DNA of 64,000 bases from Bacillota bacterium (GTDB lineage: Bacteria > Bacillota > Clostridia > Oscillospirales > Ruminococcaceae): the NCBI GenBank assembly GCA_023439835.1, contig JAEXUW010000004.1, positions 1-64,000 on the forward strand, in the 5' to 3' direction. Both the position numbers and the translations under genes were made by a program. Under the pieces are notes generated by a model. The model worked only from the letters and a program-made list of their open reading frames with translations, ran no database searches and was not told the origin of the DNA. This document shows, piece after piece, positions 43,051 to 50,634 of this stretch (within the stretch, counting starts at the first letter, position 1; each line of letters starts with the position of its first letter).

Positions 43051-43306
43051 TTAAACTTCCTTGTCGAAATAAATCCATGCTGCTTTTTTAATAAGCTGTT
43101 CTGAAACTTCAAAATACTCCGCAAGCTGCCAGACTTCCTCAATACCTTCCTTTATAGCTTCTTCCATGTCTTCACGTGGGAGGAGCTTTTCTATTGCCCA
43201 TTTATCGGCGCGATACTCATGTTTGCTCTTAATATCGCATGTGCTGTGCCTGTTATAGAACGCCCCAGTTACACAATGCCCAAACCTCGTGCAATGCTCC
43301 GCGGAC
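43051..43306 (-). pseudogene. Frameshifted, 5'-truncated ImmA/IrrE peptidase remnant
   Basis: The C-terminal ImmA part is clear: HCVTGAFYNRHSTCDI, HEYRADKWAIEKL, EEVWQLAEYFEVSEQ. The zinc motif is split: HE is in one frame (ALHE) and GHC in another. Removing one base of the 43282-43284 run restores HEVGHC. Upstream of about 43306 the gene ends abruptly. ImmA proteases normally cleave a phage/ICE repressor, so this regulatory circuit is dead here. Confidence 0.8.
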
Positions 43307-43740
43307 TTATGGCACAGAAAGACCTTGAGCAAATGAAAAAGCACCTGAATGAATATCACAGAATGGTTGAAATGCAGTCAGAAATTCAAAAGCTGACCGA
43401 TAAGTCCGAGGCTTTAACTGCAAAAATAGAGCTTGCAAGGGAGCTTCCTGGGCAGATACTTCAGACTGCGAAAATTCCGGTCGAGGGCTTGACGGTCAAA
43501 GACGGAATTCCTCTGATTGACAGAGGGAACGGACCACTTCCGATAAGCAAGTCTGATGTTGTTTTGTGTGTGGGAAAGATTAGCACAAGAGAACACGAGG
43601 GGAAAACCTATAAAACTCTTGTATGCGGATTAGTAATTTCGATGTCAAGGTCTGTTGAGGCTATGAGCTCTCAGTCGGCTAACTCTCCCCTTCCTCATGA
43701 TTTTGAAGAAATTCTCTCGGATGATGGCGTACCATTTTAA
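43300..43740 (+). pseudogene. Chimeric remnant: ATPase-like fragment joined to an SSB-like tail
   Basis: An open frame starts inside the antisense ImmA remnant at 43219. From about residue 28 to 115 it looks like an internal piece of a phage SMC/AAA-type ATPase (coiled coil, then AKIPVEGLTVKDGIPL). It then switches to an OB-fold-like end (ISTREHEGKTYKTLVC) with the acidic SSB-type tip DDGVPF. Neither part is complete, so I read this as deletion fusions. A translated hybrid protein remains possible. Confidence 0.55.
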
Positions 43741-43804
43741 CGCTTATTTGCACACCAGCGTGCAATTCATACATATTTCTGACTGTATATGAAGGAGGTC
43801 GGAA

Positions 43805-44329
43805 ATGGATACTACGATTATAAAACAATCCGTCACACTCTCACAGGCTTGTCAGACATACGGAATTCCGATAAACAGGCAAGGCTTTTCACGCTGTCCG
43901 TTTCACTCGGGAGATAACACACCGTCTTTTAAAATTTACCCGAACGACCGAGGCTTTTACTGCTTTGGCTGTGGGGCGAGCGGTGATGTTATAACCTTTG
44001 TGAAAATGCTGTTTAACCTTAATTTTTTGGAAGCTGTAAAAAAACTAAATGCAGATTTTTCACTTGGGCTAGACCAAAAGCAAAGCTATGCGGAATATCG
44101 CAAGTCACAACAGTTACACAAAAATCGAGAACAGGCAAAACGTAACAAAGCCAAGATATTATCAGAACTATATCAGCTATGCACGATGCACCGCATTTAC
44201 TGGATGTTAATCAAGAATCACAATGACGCAAAGCCGGACAGGCTTACCACAGAGGCAATGAATAATATTGAATACATTCGATACAGAATCGGGGTGAAAG
44301 AATCTGAACTTGCAAGCCTTAACTGCTGA
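43805..44329 (+). CDS. CHC2 zinc-finger primase-type protein
   Basis: 174 aa. The DnaG-like CHC2 zinc finger is complete: CPFH at 31-34 and CFGC at 53-56, with SGDVITFV after it. The C-terminal half is helical and basic, with no TOPRIM domain, so it is the zinc-binding half of a split phage primase. GAAGGAGGTCGGAA precedes the ATG. It overlaps the DUF927 helicase gene by 20 bases, its likely partner. Confidence 0.88.
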   Translation: MDTTIIKQSVTLSQACQTYGIPINRQGFSRCPFHSGDNTPSFKIYPNDRGFYCFGCGASGDVITFVKMLFNLNFLEAVKKLNADFSLGLDQKQSYAEYRKSQQLHKNREQAKRNKAKILSELYQLCTMHRIYWMLIKNHNDAKPDRLTTEAMNNIEYIRYRIGVKESELASLNC

Positions 44330-46169
44330 CACAATTCTTGCGGACGAAATATTCGACGAGCTTTTCTCAATTGAGGACGAAGTCGAACGAACGAAACTAT
44401 ACTTAAATCTGGTTGACAGAGCCTCAGAGCTGGGTGTCAAAGGCAAATTTGAAAAGCTATATGCGGTGCAGAATAAAGTTTTCAAGCAATATCTGAAGGA
44501 ACTTCAGCAACAGCCTGTTGTTAAATCAGACCGACATAATATTACGCAGTACAATTCTGATTACCCCGACCTTAATTGTGGAACGTGGGAGTGCGATATG
44601 TCTGGCGTGCGGACCTTCACAATGTTCGGCGAGGTTACTGCGTGCTACAACCCTGTTCTTCCTGTAAAGCGACTGATTAATTTGCAGACAGGTGATGAGA
44701 AAACTGTTATCGCATTCTATAAGGACTGGCGTTGGAAGGAAATCGTCGTTGACAATTCGGTGCTTCTGAATGCGAATAAAATAATATCAATCGTTCGTTC
44801 AGGAATCCTTTTCAGCAGTGAAAATGCAAAATACCTAACACGTTATTTTACTGAAATATTAACCTATAACCCTGATATTCCCGTTCAGATGTCGACCAGT
44901 AAAATGGGCTGGCTAGATGGTTACAACAGTTTTATGCCGTTTATCGATAATGAAATTGTGTTCGATTCTGAGAGCTGTTTTTCTTCCGTATTCAATGCAA
45001 TTTCAGAGCATGGCGACCGTGATACATATATTAATTTAATAAAGAATGTCCGCAAGCGTGACCGCAAAGAACCAATGCTGCTTATTGCAACCTCACTGGC
45101 GAGCGTTTTAGTAAAACCGTTGGGCCTGTTGCCGTTCATCTTTCACTTATACGGCGAAGCAGGAAAGGGTAAGACTGTTGCGACGATGTTAGCCGCGTCA
45201 ATCTGGGGCAATCCCTCAGAGGACGGATATATGTCAGATCCGAAGAATACGGCGACTGTGTTCGAGATTTACCTTGATTTTCTCAACAACCTTCCCTTCA
45301 TCTGCGACGATATGTCAAAGCTTAAACGAGTTATGAGCTCACAAAAACAAGGTGATTTCAGCGATTTTATATACTTCCTTGCTGGCGGAACAGGAAAAAA
45401 GCGTTCCAATATCAATCTTGGTGTAAACAAAATCACCTCGTGGAAAAACTGTTCTATCACAAACGCAGAAAAACCTCTCACGTCTGAAACCTCCAACGGT
45501 GGAGAGCTTCTCCGTGTTATTGAGCTTGAAACTGCCCCCGGAATAATTTTTGAGGACGGCTCAGCGGGAAAGCTCACCGCCGACACTATCCGTGAAAATT
45601 ACGGATTTTTAGGCAAAGAATTTATTGAAAAAATCATTGATATCGGCTTTGACAGGATAAAAGAAATCCACTCGGATTTTGTAAAAAAGATTGCCGACCG
45701 TGACACCACACACGAAAAAGAGGGCAAACAGATTCAGCCGATGGCGCTTATTCTCACAGCGGACAAGCTTTTCACCGACTATTTTATGAATGACGGAATT
45801 TATCTTGACTTTGATTTCTGCTATGACCTGATACGCTCAAACAAGGCTATGTCGGATAATGAGCGAGCTTATGAATTCATCATAAACGAGGTTGCAATTA
45901 ACAGAAATAACTTCCGTGATGATGATATTCAGCCGGCTCAGCGCTGGGGTTACATACAGGACGGCTATTATCTGATAAATCCGAATATATTCAGCGGTAT
46001 TGCAGAGCGTGGGAACTTCAACAAGAAAATGTTCATTGAATGGGCAGTACGGAATGGGTTGTCGAGGGTTGAAAGCGGAAGATGTGACAAAAAAGTTTAC
46101 GGAAAAGGTCGCTTTATATTTGTAAAAATTCCGCTAGAGGAACCTGATGATACAGATGAACCGTTTTAA
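44310..46169 (+). CDS. DUF927-type phage primase-helicase
   Basis: 619 aa. The central DUF927 ATPase region has Walker A YGEAGKGKT near 281-289 and a Walker B-like FICDDMSKL near 330. The N-terminus is phage-primase-helicase-like and the C-terminus helical. TTG start is proposed since GGGGTGAAAG is about 11 bases upstream and it overlaps the CHC2 gene end. These proteins unwind and prime the phage origin; an iteron-like cluster follows directly. Confidence 0.85.
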   Translation: MQALTADTILADEIFDELFSIEDEVERTKLYLNLVDRASELGVKGKFEKLYAVQNKVFKQYLKELQQQPVVKSDRHNITQYNSDYPDLNCGTWECDMSGVRTFTMFGEVTACYNPVLPVKRLINLQTGDEKTVIAFYKDWRWKEIVVDNSVLLNANKIISIVRSGILFSSENAKYLTRYFTEILTYNPDIPVQMSTSKMGWLDGYNSFMPFIDNEIVFDSESCFSSVFNAISEHGDRDTYINLIKNVRKRDRKEPMLLIATSLASVLVKPLGLLPFIFHLYGEAGKGKTVATMLAASIWGNPSEDGYMSDPKNTATVFEIYLDFLNNLPFICDDMSKLKRVMSSQKQGDFSDFIYFLAGGTGKKRSNINLGVNKITSWKNCSITNAEKPLTSETSNGGELLRVIELETAPGIIFEDGSAGKLTADTIRENYGFLGKEFIEKIIDIGFDRIKEIHSDFVKKIADRDTTHEKEGKQIQPMALILTADKLFTDYFMNDGIYLDFDFCYDLIRSNKAMSDNERAYEFIINEVAINRNNFRDDDIQPAQRWGYIQDGYYLINPNIFSGIAERGNFNKKMFIEWAVRNGLSRVESGRCDKKVYGKGRFIFVKIPLEEPDDTDEPF

Positions 46170-46172
46170 TTC

Positions 46173-46372
46173 ATACCCACATACCCAGCATACCCGACAA
46201 AAACATGGCTTTATATATAGGTTGATAAAAAAATTGAAATTTCCAAAAAATTATTAACTCGCGTAAGAAGCAACAAAAAGTTTGGGTATTTGGGTATGAC
46301 ACGGTGTAAACCCCATGAATAAAAGGTTTAAAGCACTTTTTGATTTTGGGTATGAGTTGGGTATACATACCC
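46173..46372. repeat. Iteron-like ATACCC/GGGTAT cluster, candidate phage replication origin
   Basis: Three ATACCC copies (46173, 46181, 46190) spaced 8-9 bp, two GGGTAT (46284, 46292) spaced 8 bp, two more (46348, 46359) and a facing ATACCC (46367) that makes the near-palindrome GGGTATACATACCC. The AT-rich middle (46200-46265) could be the unwinding element. It follows the primase-helicase gene directly. Confidence 0.6.
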
Positions 46373-46413
46373 ATATTCCCAAAAAAACATCAAAAACGAG
46401 GTGAAAAACAACG

Positions 46414-46743
46414 GAATTAAGAGATTATCAGCAGGACGCTATTAATTTAATAAAAAATTCTTGGGCGAAAAAGCACAAGCGCAATATATTATGCCTTCCG
46501 TGTGGGGCAGGTAAAACGGTTCTGTTTAGCTACATGGCTGAAAATTCAGTTAAGAACGGCAAGACAGTCTGGTTTTTAGTCCACAGGCAGGAGCTCCTGA
46601 AGCAGACGATTGACACCTTCGGCAGATTTAACATTCCGACAGATAAAATTCTAATCGGCATGCGTTCTTTAGGGCATAGAGCAGGGGTTGCACGTTCTGT
46701 CGAGGATGCTGAAAAAATAATAAGAGGTGAGATTGATGACTAA
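46414..46743 (+). pseudogene. DEAD/DEAH helicase N-terminal stub without a standard start
   Basis: Reads ELRDYQQDAINLI... with motif I CLPCGAGKT and FLVHRQELLKQT (motif Ia), then stops after about 110 residues; complete enzymes have about 450. GAGGTGAAAAACA is correctly placed but the start position reads ACG, with an in-frame TGA before it; the first ATG (46534) is past motif I. The tail (SLGHRAGVARSVEDAE) may be joined from elsewhere. Probably non-functional. Confidence 0.7.
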
Positions 46744-47092
46744 AAACGAAGCCCTAACCCGTGCGGAAGAAATCAATGCTCTTGCCTGCAGTAAATGCGA
46801 AATGCCAGACGGCTTGAACACTCCTCAGCAATTACTGTTTCAAGCACTGCGTTCGCTTTATTATCAGTACGGTGCCGGTTTCATCAAACGTGAGCAGGCG
46901 ACCGCAGAAAAGAAGCGTCTATTCGAAGAATACACCTTGTATCAGCTGTATTTTGACTCAAACAAAAAAACCGCCGAGCATTTGGCGGTTTTGGGTGAGC
47001 GCTTATCAGAGTGCTATAAAAACAAAGGAAATTGTCCTACCTGCAAAGCAATAGCAGACCGCTGGGGGCATGATGATTATGGGGAGGGGTGA
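46736..47092 (+). CDS. Unknown phage protein
   Basis: 118 aa, mainly helical, with two CxxC pairs (CSKC near 18, CPTC near 101) that could bind zinc. This type of ORF is common in the early/middle region of clostridial siphoviruses but has no known function. GAGGTGAGATTG precedes the ATG at 46736. It overlaps the helicase stub's stop by 8 bases. Confidence 0.65.
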   Translation: MTKNEALTRAEEINALACSKCEMPDGLNTPQQLLFQALRSLYYQYGAGFIKREQATAEKKRLFEEYTLYQLYFDSNKKTAEHLAVLGERLSECYKNKGNCPTCKAIADRWGHDDYGEG

Positions 47093-47361
47093 CGACAATT
47101 AAATAAATATGTAGTTCATTCTTAATTTATTTGTTTGCTCATACTATTCAATATTGTCAGACATTCGTCATTCAATATTGAATACATCCGTGGCTTTAAA
47201 ACTTTAATTCAGTTTTGTTAATCATAATCTCATTATTATAATAACAAGATACACTTTGAACGACAGTAGTTTTTTGACAAATTGCATATTATCCCCCCTT
47301 TGCATTAATTTTGCTAAGGGTAATAAATTATATGTATATAATTTTCAAAATATACATAAGA

Positions 47362-47389
47362 AACAACGCAGAAATAATCCTGCGTTGTT
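47362..47389. terminator. Terminator-like hairpin in the phage gap
   Basis: AACAACGCAG pairs perfectly with CTGCGTTGTT over eight bases. On the minus strand it is followed by TTCTTATG, without a long T-run. It lies downstream of the 53-aa peptide gene. Confidence 0.5.
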
Positions 47390-47530
47390 AAGTAGAATTC
47401 TTTGGATTTTAACTTAAATACTAACGATATTCCATCTCAACATAAAACAAATTCTAATACAATGACACTGATACAATCACTCAACTTTCAAATAAAGTAT
47501 ATATGTAAATAATAAAATCCATTTTAATGA

Positions 47531-47692
47531 TTAGCGACTTTTCCTATTTGCTTTAAATAAAAAACAAATAAAAAAGCCTACTAACAGTATTGCAGGAAAA
47601 AAACCAATTTCAAATACCTGCGAAAAAATTCCACTAACGAAAGCTAAACCTGTTTTGCAAAGTGTAAGCATACCGCTAAATAACCCTCCCAT
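47531..47692 (-). CDS. 53-aa single-pass membrane peptide
   Basis: ATG with AGGAGGGAAAAC just upstream; starts MGGLFSGMLTLCKTGLAF. A hydrophobic helix at about 28-46 (GFFPAILLVGFFICFLF) is followed by a basic end KANRKSR. No family is recognised. It runs opposite to the phage genes in an AT-rich gap. The strong ribosome binding site and compact size suggest a real small protein such as a toxin-like or superinfection-blocking peptide, which is inference. Confidence 0.5.
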   Translation of the reverse strand: MGGLFSGMLTLCKTGLAFVSGIFSQVFEIGFFPAILLVGFFICFLFKANRKSR

Positions 47693-47776
47693 GTTTTCCC
47701 TCCTCTCAAAATTTTCTTAATTATAAACCCAAAACATAAAAATGTCAAATTTTTTCTATTAAAAGGGGGCATCAAC

Positions 47777-48190
47777 TTGACAGCAAAGGAATATTTATAC
47801 CGCTATCGGCAACTTAACGCCGAAATTGATTCACTTGAGCACTCAAAAAACGAGCTGAAAGGGGTCGCCTATAAAATAACCCCACAGCCCTCCGATGTAG
47901 GTATCCCGAATAGCTCCAGTGCTTCAGGCGCAAGGTTTGAAAGCGTCATTGCAAAAATTGCGGGCATTGAAGACCGCATTAATGAGAAGATAGACCAATT
48001 AATTGAGCTCAGGGACGAAATAACCACAGCTATTGATTCAGTCGATGACGCAACAATGAGAACTCTTCTACGGCTTCGCTATATATGCGGGTGGGAGTGG
48101 GAAAAGATTGCAAGAAAAATTAATTACAGTGATGTGCACACGAGAGGATATCTGCACGGGGCGGCGCTGAATAAAGTTAATACACCATAA
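47777..48190 (+). CDS. DUF1492-type late-transcription regulator-like protein
   Basis: 137 aa. The N-terminal coiled coil (YRQLNAEIDSLEHSKNEL) and the C-terminal sigma-factor-like helix-turn-helix (LLRLRYICGWEWEKIARKIN) fit the DUF1492/ArpU-RinA-like group that switches on late genes in Firmicutes phages. TTG start after AAAGGGGGC. It stands directly before the methyltransferase and packaging genes, the usual place. Confidence 0.75.
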   Translation: MTAKEYLYRYRQLNAEIDSLEHSKNELKGVAYKITPQPSDVGIPNSSSASGARFESVIAKIAGIEDRINEKIDQLIELRDEITTAIDSVDDATMRTLLRLRYICGWEWEKIARKINYSDVHTRGYLHGAALNKVNTP

Positions 48191-48237
48191 TACATCCGGC
48201 TGTGTTATTATATACAATAGCAAAGTATATATAAAAC

Positions 48238-48272
48238 AGCCGCCTAGCCCTTGCCAGAGTGAGGACAGGCGG
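48238..48272 (+). repeat. Hairpin with CAGA loop before the methyltransferase (copy 1)
   Basis: CCGCCT/AGGCGG encloses CCTTGC-CAGA-GTGAGG. The core CCCTTGCCAGAGTGAGG (48248-48264) returns with one change at 49090-49106 behind the methyltransferase. Confidence 0.55.
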
Positions 48273-48342
48273 TCTTGCTTTGCGGCAAGGAATTTATCTT
48301 AGGATTATAGTTACCCACAGATTATTTTTTGGAGGTAACTTA

Positions 48343-49074
48343 ATGGAACTAGGCAAAATCTACAACACTGACTGCATCGCCGGGATGGGCGGCATAGCCT
48401 CCCACAGTATTGACATGATTCTCTGCGACCTGCCCTATGGCATTACCGGCTGCCGGTGGGACAGTATTATTCCCCTCCCCGATTTATGGCGGGAATACAA
48501 GCGTGTCGTTAAGCCGGGCGGCGCAATTGTTCTCACCGCCGTACAGCCCTTCACAACCGAGCTTATTAACAGCAACCGCAAAATGTTCCGCTATTGCTGG
48601 TACTGGCAGAAAAATCAGGTCACAGGCTTCCCGTTCGCAAAATTTCAGCCGCTTCGGTGCGTTGAGGACGTCTGTGTGTTTTACAGCAGAATGCCGACCT
48701 ATAACCCGCAGGGGCTTGTTTTGTTGGAAAAGCCACGCCGCACGAAAGCAACACCGGGGAAGTACGCCGAGTTTGTCTATGACCGACAGACGCTTTCAAA
48801 CGCATATGAAACCCACTTCACGAACTATCCGCGGCAGATATTGAAATTCGACTGTCAGCGTGAGGGCATTCACCCAACGCAGAAGCCGGTCGCACTCTTC
48901 GAGTATCTGATAAGAACATACACAAACGAGGGCGAAACCGTTCTCGACACCTGCATGGGAAGCGGCACAACCGCCGTCGCCTGTATAAACACGAACCGAA
49001 GCTTCATCGGCTTTGAGATTGACAAAGAATATTGCAAAACCGCAAATGACCGGATTCAGAAGCTGATGCGGTGA
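48343..49074 (+). CDS. Phage DNA methyltransferase (DPPY-type)
   Basis: 243 aa. It carries the catalytic DLPYGITGCRWD (DPPY-like, near 29-40) before the SAM-binding FxGxG-like motif (CMGSGTTAVACINTNRSF near 203), i.e. the beta-class N4-cytosine/N6-adenine order. No restriction partner is present, so it is an orphan enzyme that may protect phage DNA from host restriction. The start at 48343 follows GGAGGTAACTTA. Flanked by two similar hairpins. Confidence 0.9.
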   Translation: MELGKIYNTDCIAGMGGIASHSIDMILCDLPYGITGCRWDSIIPLPDLWREYKRVVKPGGAIVLTAVQPFTTELINSNRKMFRYCWYWQKNQVTGFPFAKFQPLRCVEDVCVFYSRMPTYNPQGLVLLEKPRRTKATPGKYAEFVYDRQTLSNAYETHFTNYPRQILKFDCQREGIHPTQKPVALFEYLIRTYTNEGETVLDTCMGSGTTAVACINTNRSFIGFEIDKEYCKTANDRIQKLMR

Positions 49075-49087
49075 GCTCCTCCTTGCC

Positions 49088-49110
49088 GCCCCTTGCGAGA
49101 GTGAGGGGTG
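49088..49110 (+). repeat. GNRA-capped hairpin after the methyltransferase (copy 2)
   Basis: CCCCTTGC-GAGA-GTGAGGGG forms an 8-bp stem with two G-T pairs and a GAGA tetraloop. The core at 49090-49106 repeats 48248-48264. Confidence 0.55.
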
Positions 49111-49219
49111 TTAATGCCATATTTATACTAAATTAATATTTTATTTTTTCCAAAAACATTGATTTTTATAATGTTGTATAGTAATATATATACATAAGGA
49201 ATGTTTGGAGTTGAATATA

Positions 49220-49435
49220 ATGGGAATAATAGAAGAGGCAGCGACGGAGCTTGCAAAATCTTCTCCTTTTGCATTAATGTGCATTGTTTTTCTTTTTATT
49301 TTAAGCAAGGCGCACAATAAAAGTTTTAAGCAACTTAAAGAAATCCATGAATCGTCAATAAGCACTATAAAAGAAGCCTATGAGAAGGTTTACGAGAGCT
49401 TTTCAAAACGTATTATGGAAAAGCAGAAAAAGTAA
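49220..49435 (+). CDS. Small membrane/coiled-coil protein, BhlA/holin-like topology
   Basis: 71 aa. One hydrophobic helix at about 14-32 (SSPFALMCIVFLFILSK), then a charged coiled coil (FKQLKEIHESSISTIKEAYE...). BhlA/UviB-type phage holins share this topology, but the position before the terminase is not where lysis genes sit. Start at 49220 after GGAG. It precedes the next membrane gene by few bases and both end at one terminator, so they form an inserted two-gene unit. Confidence 0.6.
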   Translation: MGIIEEAATELAKSSPFALMCIVFLFILSKAHNKSFKQLKEIHESSISTIKEAYEKVYESFSKRIMEKQKK

Positions 49436-49461
49436 CCAAAATGAAGGGAGCGGCGATTTGT

Positions 49462-50091
49462 ATGTATTCACCAATTGTCTATATTGCCCATTTATTCGTT
49501 TACTTCTTGTTTTTTATATTTTTTTGGTGTGTTGGGAAGAAACGTAAAGAAAAGTTAGCTAAAGTTATGCAATACCCAGAAAAAGAAATTATTATCTATC
49601 TAGATCTTTTCAAGCTAGAAAAAGAATACCTAGAATTAAAAAATGATGGCGCTTTTAATAACTTTCCTCAAATTAGCAGGTATCTTGAAGACGTAACCAC
49701 TTTCTTGAATAGCTGCTCCGGAAAAATTAACTTAATGAATATTCTTATTCGCGAAGCTCAGAAAATTAAAGATACGAATAATAAAGATTTATTGAGCAAG
49801 GAATTAAACCAATGCAGTGATAGCGTTGCAGAACTGGTTCGAAGAAAAAACAACATAGCCGTGAGAATAATTTTGCTTAAGTTTGAAAAACACAAAAATT
49901 TTCCCGGCTACATAAAACTATTATGCTACGCCCTCTTATTTCAAGCACTAATTATTAAGATTTTGAGCGTAATTTTTAGTAAACTGCGCCTAAAATTAAA
50001 CCTCAACGAAAAAAGAAAGCAAATAGAATACAAAGAGCGTATTTGTAAATTTAACAATAAAATTAAACGAACATGTTGCGGACAAGTTTAA
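49462..50091 (+). CDS. Unknown AT-rich membrane protein in a phage accessory unit
   Basis: 209 aa from ATG 49462 (another in-frame ATG is at 49441). A hydrophobic N-terminal helix (HLFVYFLFFIFFWCVG), a central helical cytosolic region and a second hydrophobic stretch near 160-178 (LLCYALLFQALIIKILSVIF), then a Lys/Arg-rich tail. No family recognised. Base composition is clearly more AT-rich than the adjacent late genes. With the 71-aa gene and the terminator at 50111 it looks like a moron; exclusion of other phages is only a hypothesis. Confidence 0.6.
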   Translation: MYSPIVYIAHLFVYFLFFIFFWCVGKKRKEKLAKVMQYPEKEIIIYLDLFKLEKEYLELKNDGAFNNFPQISRYLEDVTTFLNSCSGKINLMNILIREAQKIKDTNNKDLLSKELNQCSDSVAELVRRKNNIAVRIILLKFEKHKNFPGYIKLLCYALLFQALIIKILSVIFSKLRLKLNLNEKRKQIEYKERICKFNNKIKRTCCGQV

Positions 50092-50110
50092 TTTCAATAA
50101 TAACTATAAA

Positions 50111-50141
50111 AACCACTCCCCAACGGGAGTGGTTTTCTTTT
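50111..50141 (+). terminator. Terminator closing the membrane-protein accessory unit
   Basis: AACCACTCCC pairs with GGGAGTGGTT across CAAC, followed by TTCTTTT. It stands directly before the terminase genes. Confidence 0.9.
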
Positions 50142-50172
50142 ACCCAAAACACACGAATGAGAGGTGGTGGCA

Positions 50173-50634
50173 ATGGCAGGAAAATATGAACACTGGCGAA
50201 CAAAGGACGGCTTAACTTTGCTTGAATGCTGGGCGCGTGACGGTTTAACTGACGAGCAGATAGCTAAAAATATCGGCATTCGCCGCCCCACTCTTTACGA
50301 TTGGAAGAAGAAGTATTCTGACATTTCTGACGCCTTAAAAAGGGGTAAAGAAGTTATTGATTATGAGGTCGAAAATGCCCTGCTAAAAAGAGCTTTAGGG
50401 TATAAATATAACGAGATTACGCAAGAACAAGTTAAGGTTAATACCGGCGAAGGAATGATAACCTTAATGCAGCCAACAAAAATAGTTACAAAGCAAGTCG
50501 CTCCTGATGTAGGGGCGGCTGCTTTTTGGCTTAAAAATCGTCGACCTGATAAGTGGCGTGACCGCCCAAGCGAGGACACAAATGCTACAGGGCAGCTTGA
50601 ACAGCTAATTAAGGGGATAAAGCAAGATGAGTAA
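50173..50634 (+). CDS. terS: Phage terminase small subunit
   Basis: 153 aa. It recognises phage DNA for packaging. A helix-turn-helix near 22-42 (GLTDEQIAKNIGIRRPTLYDWKKK) is followed by the oligomerisation helices (GKEVIDYEVENALLKRALGY) typical of this TerS type. ATG at 50173 is preferred over the GTG at 50164. Its stop overlaps the large subunit start by 8 bases. Confidence 0.9.
   Translation: MAGKYEHWRTKDGLTLLECWARDGLTDEQIAKNIGIRRPTLYDWKKKYSDISDALKRGKEVIDYEVENALLKRALGYKYNEITQEQVKVNTGEGMITLMQPTKIVTKQVAPDVGAAAFWLKNRRPDKWRDRPSEDTNATGQLEQLIKGIKQDE

Larger units (their letters stand above)
47093..47776. other. 684-bp AT-rich gap with one small minus-strand gene
   Basis: Most is AT-rich and has no credible ORF. 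It contains two copies of ATTCAATATTG (47147 and 47172, the second inside the palindrome ATTCAATATTGAAT), a terminator-like hairpin (47362-47389), and a 53-aa membrane peptide gene on the minus strand. Confidence 0.6.

Noticed and set aside
46171..46374. 67-aa minus-strand ORF covering the repeat cluster
   Set aside because: It is translated from ATACCC repeats and AT-rich DNA, with no ribosome binding site; the repeats are better explained as an origin.
48235..48300. tRNA-like stem-loops before the methyltransferase
   Set aside because: No anticodon or T arm and no acceptor stem; only one composite hairpin is present.
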